Shown: piece after piece, positions 59,319-64,000 of the stretch
Position numbering within the stretch: position 1 is the first letter of the stretch
Layout: the number at the start of each line of letters is the position of its first letter
Source of the DNA: Stichopus chloronotus
Lineage: Eukaryota; Echinodermata; Holothuroidea; Aspidochirotida; Stichopodidae
Direction of reading: 5' to 3'
Assembly: GCA_021234535.1 (NCBI GenBank)
Contig: CM037843.1
Span: 13,725,979-13,789,978 of the forward strand
DNA length: 64,000 nucleotides
Made by a program: the position numbers and the translations under genes
Notes under the pieces: generated by a model
The model's input: only the letters and a program-made list of their open reading frames with translations
Told to the model about the DNA's origin: nothing
Databases searched by the model: none

Positions 59319-62051
59319 ATTATAAATATAACCAAGACGCATATACAAAATGCTCTCCTATCGAGGTAAACGTGCCTTACTACCAACAAATGAAAATAAA
59401 CGATCTAATATTTCGCGGTCCTACCTCTTCCTCAGAGATCTAAGTAAAAGTAACAAAATCCGACGTTCATTCTCGGACCTGGTAGAACTCGCTCAAAAGA
59501 CCTAGACCTTTGGTGAGCCCCTGTACGTTACTTTTAATTCTGAGTATGCGTTTAATCTCCTCAGATTTACATATATAGGTGTCAGTGTTCCTACGCGTTC
59601 TGCCGTAAAGTATTTGCCAGGTTTTCAAATAAAAAAACTGAAGAGGAATTTTGATAGGATTTTTATATCATCTCAACTCACCTAGTATGTCATTTTTAAT
59701 ACATTGATTTTCTCTTTACGTGAATTAAGGAATTGCAGACATGATATCCACATGTCAAGGCTGGCTAAATGAAGCTCGAGAACATTCGAGAAGTACCGTT
59801 TCCTGCCATTTGATTGGGGGAGGGGTTGAAAAGCCAAAATTTTCTTGTATACAATTTGTTTCACCTGATAATGCCCTTTTGATGACGACTGCACTCCTTT
59901 CATAGTTTAACCTCTCATGAGAAGGTATTCCCAGTGTCTGAAACTATCGGGGGTGGGGTCACCACATACTTGGAAAAAAACACAAAGCTAGTAGGAAATT
60001 TTTACCTTCACACCCCCTAAAGATATGACCCATACAGCACAAACATCTGGGCCTCTGAATGATTATGTTCGACAAAGACCACTCAGTATATACGCCCAAA
60101 CATTTAGGCCCTACAGACCGAGCCCAAATACCAGTCCACGTTCAACGAATATCAAAGGTAGCATAAATTATGTATTTTACACTATATATTTCTCCAACAT
60201 TTTGTTACTCATGCTTGATAGTTTTAAAATTGTAAAAAGCAACATCAAACAAACAATTGTAAATCTCTCTTGAAGAGCTTTTCCTACGTTTATCAAACGA
60301 TCAACATGGTATGGGGGTCGGGGGCCTCGATGAGCCCATAAAGAGGTTTTTTTCAGTGACTTCACGTGCCACATGGAAATACTCTATTGGATGGAAAACA
60401 AAGCAACGTGGTTACATACATGCACGGCTGCACCCTAGTGCGCCGTATCGAGACCTGTACATACATACAGTGATGTATATACTGCTAATTTCCTACGCGT
60501 TTTCTTCTTTCTTTGTTTGCATGATATCAGTGGAATTTTAGGTCGTGCCTCTCCGATTCGTACAGCCTGCGGCTACGCAGTTGAGAACCATTTGCCTTCT
60601 ATGACAGCTCAAACGATGGAAAATATGAAAATATCGTAAATAACCACAACGCAATGTTACTGAAACAGTACGGTCTGGTACTGCTTACACGAACGACTGA
60701 TGTAATCCAGTTTGGCGCCGTAACAACAGCTGCTAATTATGACATCACGCGCAAAACCTCTATAGGCTTCCATCCTCAAACTTTCAAATTTGAAACATTC
60801 AAAGTAGAAAGAGTTTGTTACGTGAAACTACATGCTAACAAAACAACATGCTGACATAAAAAAATACGATAGAACTGTACTATGATAGAACTGTAGATGT
60901 AGGGAAATCATAACAGCTAAAAACGAACTAAATTTTGTTTTACCTAAAAACGCAGACCTTGACAGATTTCTATGGCTAAACAAAATAACTGGGTCACATG
61001 ACCATCGGGGAACTCAAGCCAGGGCGTTGCCTCGGACCTTACCAGGGCCCTAATGCAGCCTTATGCAGATCCCTGAAGTCCTGGACCCCATCTCGTGGCA
61101 TGCGAGCGTTTCTCGTGCTTTTCTTTCGCCATAGTTTTGGTAGGAATTCCATTTAGGTTAGCTACATGTATGTCTGGTTGTACCTGAGAGCAACATGCAA
61201 AGAACGAAAGCTGCCTATGAAGACACAGAGCTTTCCCTTTCATTTTCACAATTCATCAAAACATGTATGTTATAAGTTTCATTTCATGCAGAACACTTTT
61301 TTGGAACCACATCAAGGCGTAAAATAAACAATAACATGAAAATGTAAGAAAATAATGAAGGATAAGATATGGTCCAGGAGTTGTACTAGCTAGTAACTCA
61401 AAACTTGTGCGGAAGTAGAACCCAAGGATAAAGTGAAAGAAGAGAATGAAAACTTAATTCCAAATGCATTGAAAAGCCAAGTTGTATGTATCTAAACAGG
61501 AAAAAATTGAAACCTGTTATTAGGCCATTTTATCACTAATTATGAAAAAGCACTCGAGCGGTTGAAAGCAGAGCTCGAAATGAGCTTACAAGGGCGACTT
61601 TGTTTTGAAAAAGAGCACAATAAATTGAATTTCGGAACCTGAGTTGAAACATAGGCCTACTTTAAATTGATAAAATTAAACGGTCTTCAAGGGTAAGCAT
61701 GCAGCAGTAATACGTCAAGTTTTACATCCAGTGATTATGGAAATTGTCAAAATTTTGGATTTTTGTTCACGAAGGCTTTTATTGGATGTGTCCATATGAA
61801 TCAGTACCGGTACCAACTTGGTAAAGTTTCTGGTCTTTCTGGTATTATGGACAACTATCGCAAACCTAACAGTACAGAACTTGCTGCAAGCCGGTTATGT
61901 TACACAGTTACAGTGACAAACCTGTTACAGTTTTAGTAGATTAAAGAAATTATAGCACTTAAATACGTTTCGAACTACGGCAAACCCCACAACAAGTCGA
62001 TAACATATGTATGAGACTGCCTGTTTATGCTGAATTCTACATACGAGTATC
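58102..62051. other. Intergenic region between presenilin and the GPCR
   Basis: The two genes are divergent (presenilin leftward, GPCR rightward), about 3.95 kb apart. The region contains two G-runs (about 58,530 and 58,756), a TA/CATA microsatellite (59,236-59,314) and no convincing exon. Promoters of both genes should lie here, but no TATA or other decisive element was identified. Confidence 0.5.
59236..59314. repeat. (ACATAT)n/(TA)n microsatellite
   Basis: ATACAT copies pass into about 23 TA dinucleotides. Confidence 0.95.
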
Positions 62052-62809
62052 ATGGAACAAATTTTATCTATGGAGAATTTGGAGGATTTTTCGGACTACC
62101 ACAACCTAACAGATTTTGATAGCTATAACTCTGGCAGCCTGCTTGGGAAGAAAGTTAGGGTCTTTGATGGCGTGATGCAGATAACAGCGGGTATTCTTGG
62201 GCTGATAGGGAACGCACTAGTTTTCATTGCATTCGCAGTGTCCAAAAGACTGCAAACCAAAACCAATATGTTCGTCATAAATTTAGCTTTCGCTGACATA
62301 TTGACATCATTGCTGACGCCGATATTTGGCTGGTCGTTAATAGCAGATATCGAAGAGCCAGCTCCTCAGGGGATTGACACCATGTGTGCCTTGGCAATAG
62401 GCATAGCACAAGCCTCGATAGGCTGTAGCTTATTTACTCTGGCTGCAATCGCCCTCAATAGGATGGTGCTTATCACCCGAAGAAAGCAAACTTACGAAAA
62501 GATTTATCGAAGCAGGAACGTCGCCATTTTTGTTGTTATCGCTTGGTCTTATCCTGTCGTTTGTGAGACTCTCCCACTTTTGTTCGGTGTAGGTGAACTC
62601 GGTTTTGATCCCGTAGCTCACATATGTGGTTCTAAAACAGACCACAGACAGTCCTATCTTTATGATGTGTTAGTTGTCGGTTGGATTTTACCCATACCGA
62701 TGGCCATCATAGCATACAGCTATGCTCGAATCCTCCACTTTGTCAAGATACACAATAAACAAGTGACGAATAACCAGCAAAGTAAATTCGTAGAACACGT
62801 TCGTGTCAG
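62052..62809 (+). CDS. Class A (rhodopsin-like) GPCR, 5' coding exon, incomplete
   Basis: A seven-helix surface receptor, of which this exon encodes residues 1-252 through TM5. Landmarks: N-glycosylation site NLT at 18-20, GN (N54) in TM1, LAFAD (D82) in TM2, C112 at the top of TM3, NRM at 136-138 in place of DRY, W165 in TM4, C192 in extracellular loop 2 (disulfide partner of C112), and P214/P216 and Y222 in TM5. The sequence stops at GTGTCAG|GTGAGT, a good donor in phase 2; the longer open frame hits TGA three bases into the intron. TM6, TM7 and the tail must lie in exons beyond the window. The NRM/NRY-type motif recalls melatonin-like/Tre1-Moody/GPR84-type receptors, but the ligand cannot be assigned. 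Start: first ATG in frame. Confidence 0.88.
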
Positions 62810-63744
62810 GTGAGTATAAAAATTATACACGCATCTGAATATCATACCGGCTTATACCCCTAGTCCAAAGTGGTAAGTCGACGGACGGTTTTGTTTCGCA
62901 TAAAAAATCAGGCATATTTTTGAAATAGGTAAGTTAGTTGTGGCAATGACTCTTTATCATATATATTTGAGCAGATTACATCAGAATAAAATTTACACAT
63001 CATGCTTACGTGAAAACTAGTCCAAGAGAAGAAATTTAATTCAAAGCTGTTTCCCTTAAAATTGGGACCCAAAGCTACCAATGATCTCATGATCGCTTGT
63101 AATTAACTTGCATTAGTATTAACCTACCGGTATGTGATAAACACTTGTGAACAAAGATATAGAATAAGCATATATACATACCCAATAAAAAAGCCCAACT
63201 TAAATATTAAAGGCGTATAGTTTTGGGAAGTTAACAAAACGAAACAAGGATAACATAACACAAACAACGAGCAAACAAAAACATAACCATACTGATACCA
63301 TCATTGTCTTTTGACTTGCTGCCAAATATTTAAAGAAATTATCTGCAAAAATAACTTTTCCTCTGTCGTTAAAAAAAAAATGGTCTAGTTTTCAAAGTAA
63401 GTATAACTCAGGACTATTAGGAAAGTAAAACAAAATCACCTTTCTTTCTGTACCCAAGATGGCAGACAAGTTTTGGAGTCCTTTCCTCATTTTGAAGGGT
63501 CCGAGTTTTATCAAATACCATATCATATTTGGGCCTATCTATAACTATTGTAAGCAGGCGGATATGGACAATGCTCAGGGGTCCTCGATGGTTTAGGAGG
63601 TTGCCTGGGGGAATAATTAAAAAAAAAAAATAGCTTTCGACTTTACCATACTGTTTAACCACAAACAGTCTATAATAATATGACAGTCTATAATGTATAT
63701 AGTCTACTAAAGTCGACAATGTAACCGAGTCTGTCCACTCGGTG

Positions 63745-63838
<94 letters not shown>

Positions 63839-64000
63839 GGGGGTCTTAGGAAGATGAGTTTGTGATATGTGACCACAGGTTTGAAAACCCTCGATGCCTC
63901 CTGTTCATAAATGGGGATAATTGTCTCTGTGTTACTCTGAAATGAATAAATAAATAATCAATAAGGACCTTTTTGTCAACAAGGGAACCGTTTGTAGAAA
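62810..64000. other. GPCR intron (start), no exon found
   Basis: No frame in this stretch has TM6 (CWxP-like) or TM7 (NPxxY-like) character, so the next exon is outside the window. It contains the long (AT)n run. Confidence 0.6.
63746..63834. repeat. (AT)n microsatellite
   Basis: About 44 AT dinucleotides without interruption. Confidence 0.97.

Noticed and set aside
59156..59389. Minus-strand frames with repeated IYIY
   Set aside because: Translation of the TA/CATA microsatellite.

Overview
The window is animal DNA: introns with GT-AG borders, dispersed MITE-like elements, retroelement relics, long microsatellites and no operon structure. A marine invertebrate deuterostome, probably an echinoderm, is my best guess. 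That rests on the tandem U1 snRNA cluster (an arrangement known from sea urchins), a Penelope-like retroelement, and an invertebrate-type presenilin whose C-terminus resembles the insect one. The species is not determined.

Layout. 1-6.7 kb has no recognisable host gene; it holds a repeat with nuclear-receptor-like DR1 words, a hAT-type MITE (4.08-4.65 kb) and a TTAA-flanked MITE (5.83-6.25 kb). 6.75-27.3 kb is a tandem array of about 830-bp units, each carrying one U1 snRNA gene on the minus strand. Fifteen full-length copies lie between 14.2 and 26.1 kb, and damaged or partial copies lie at both edges. The open reading frames of about 79 codons repeated through this array are antisense shadows of U1. 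One U1 gene near the left edge is split by a 5,094-bp insertion (8,425-13,518) flanked by a 6-bp target duplication. The insertion carries a decayed Penelope-like reverse transcriptase and at least one MITE.

27.3-30.9 kb is mostly non-coding, with one possible orphan terminal exon and a full copy of a 1-kb dispersed repeat. 30.88-58.10 kb is one minus-strand gene, presenilin, the catalytic subunit of gamma-secretase. I assembled eleven coding exons whose splice phases all agree; both catalytic aspartates and the PALP motif are present. Its introns hold a second copy of the 1-kb repeat, a 5'-truncated LINE, a minisatellite, another TTAA MITE and several microsatellites. 58.1-62.05 kb is intergenic. 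At 62,052 a plus-strand rhodopsin-family GPCR begins; its first coding exon encodes TM1-TM5 and ends at a splice donor, so the rest lies outside the window.

The host loci do not form a pathway. U1 serves pre-mRNA 5' splice-site recognition, presenilin serves intramembrane proteolysis (Notch and APP-type substrates), and the GPCR is a surface receptor. The most notable feature is the U1 array and the precise insertion into one of its genes, which recalls the Dada transposons that target multicopy small-RNA genes.
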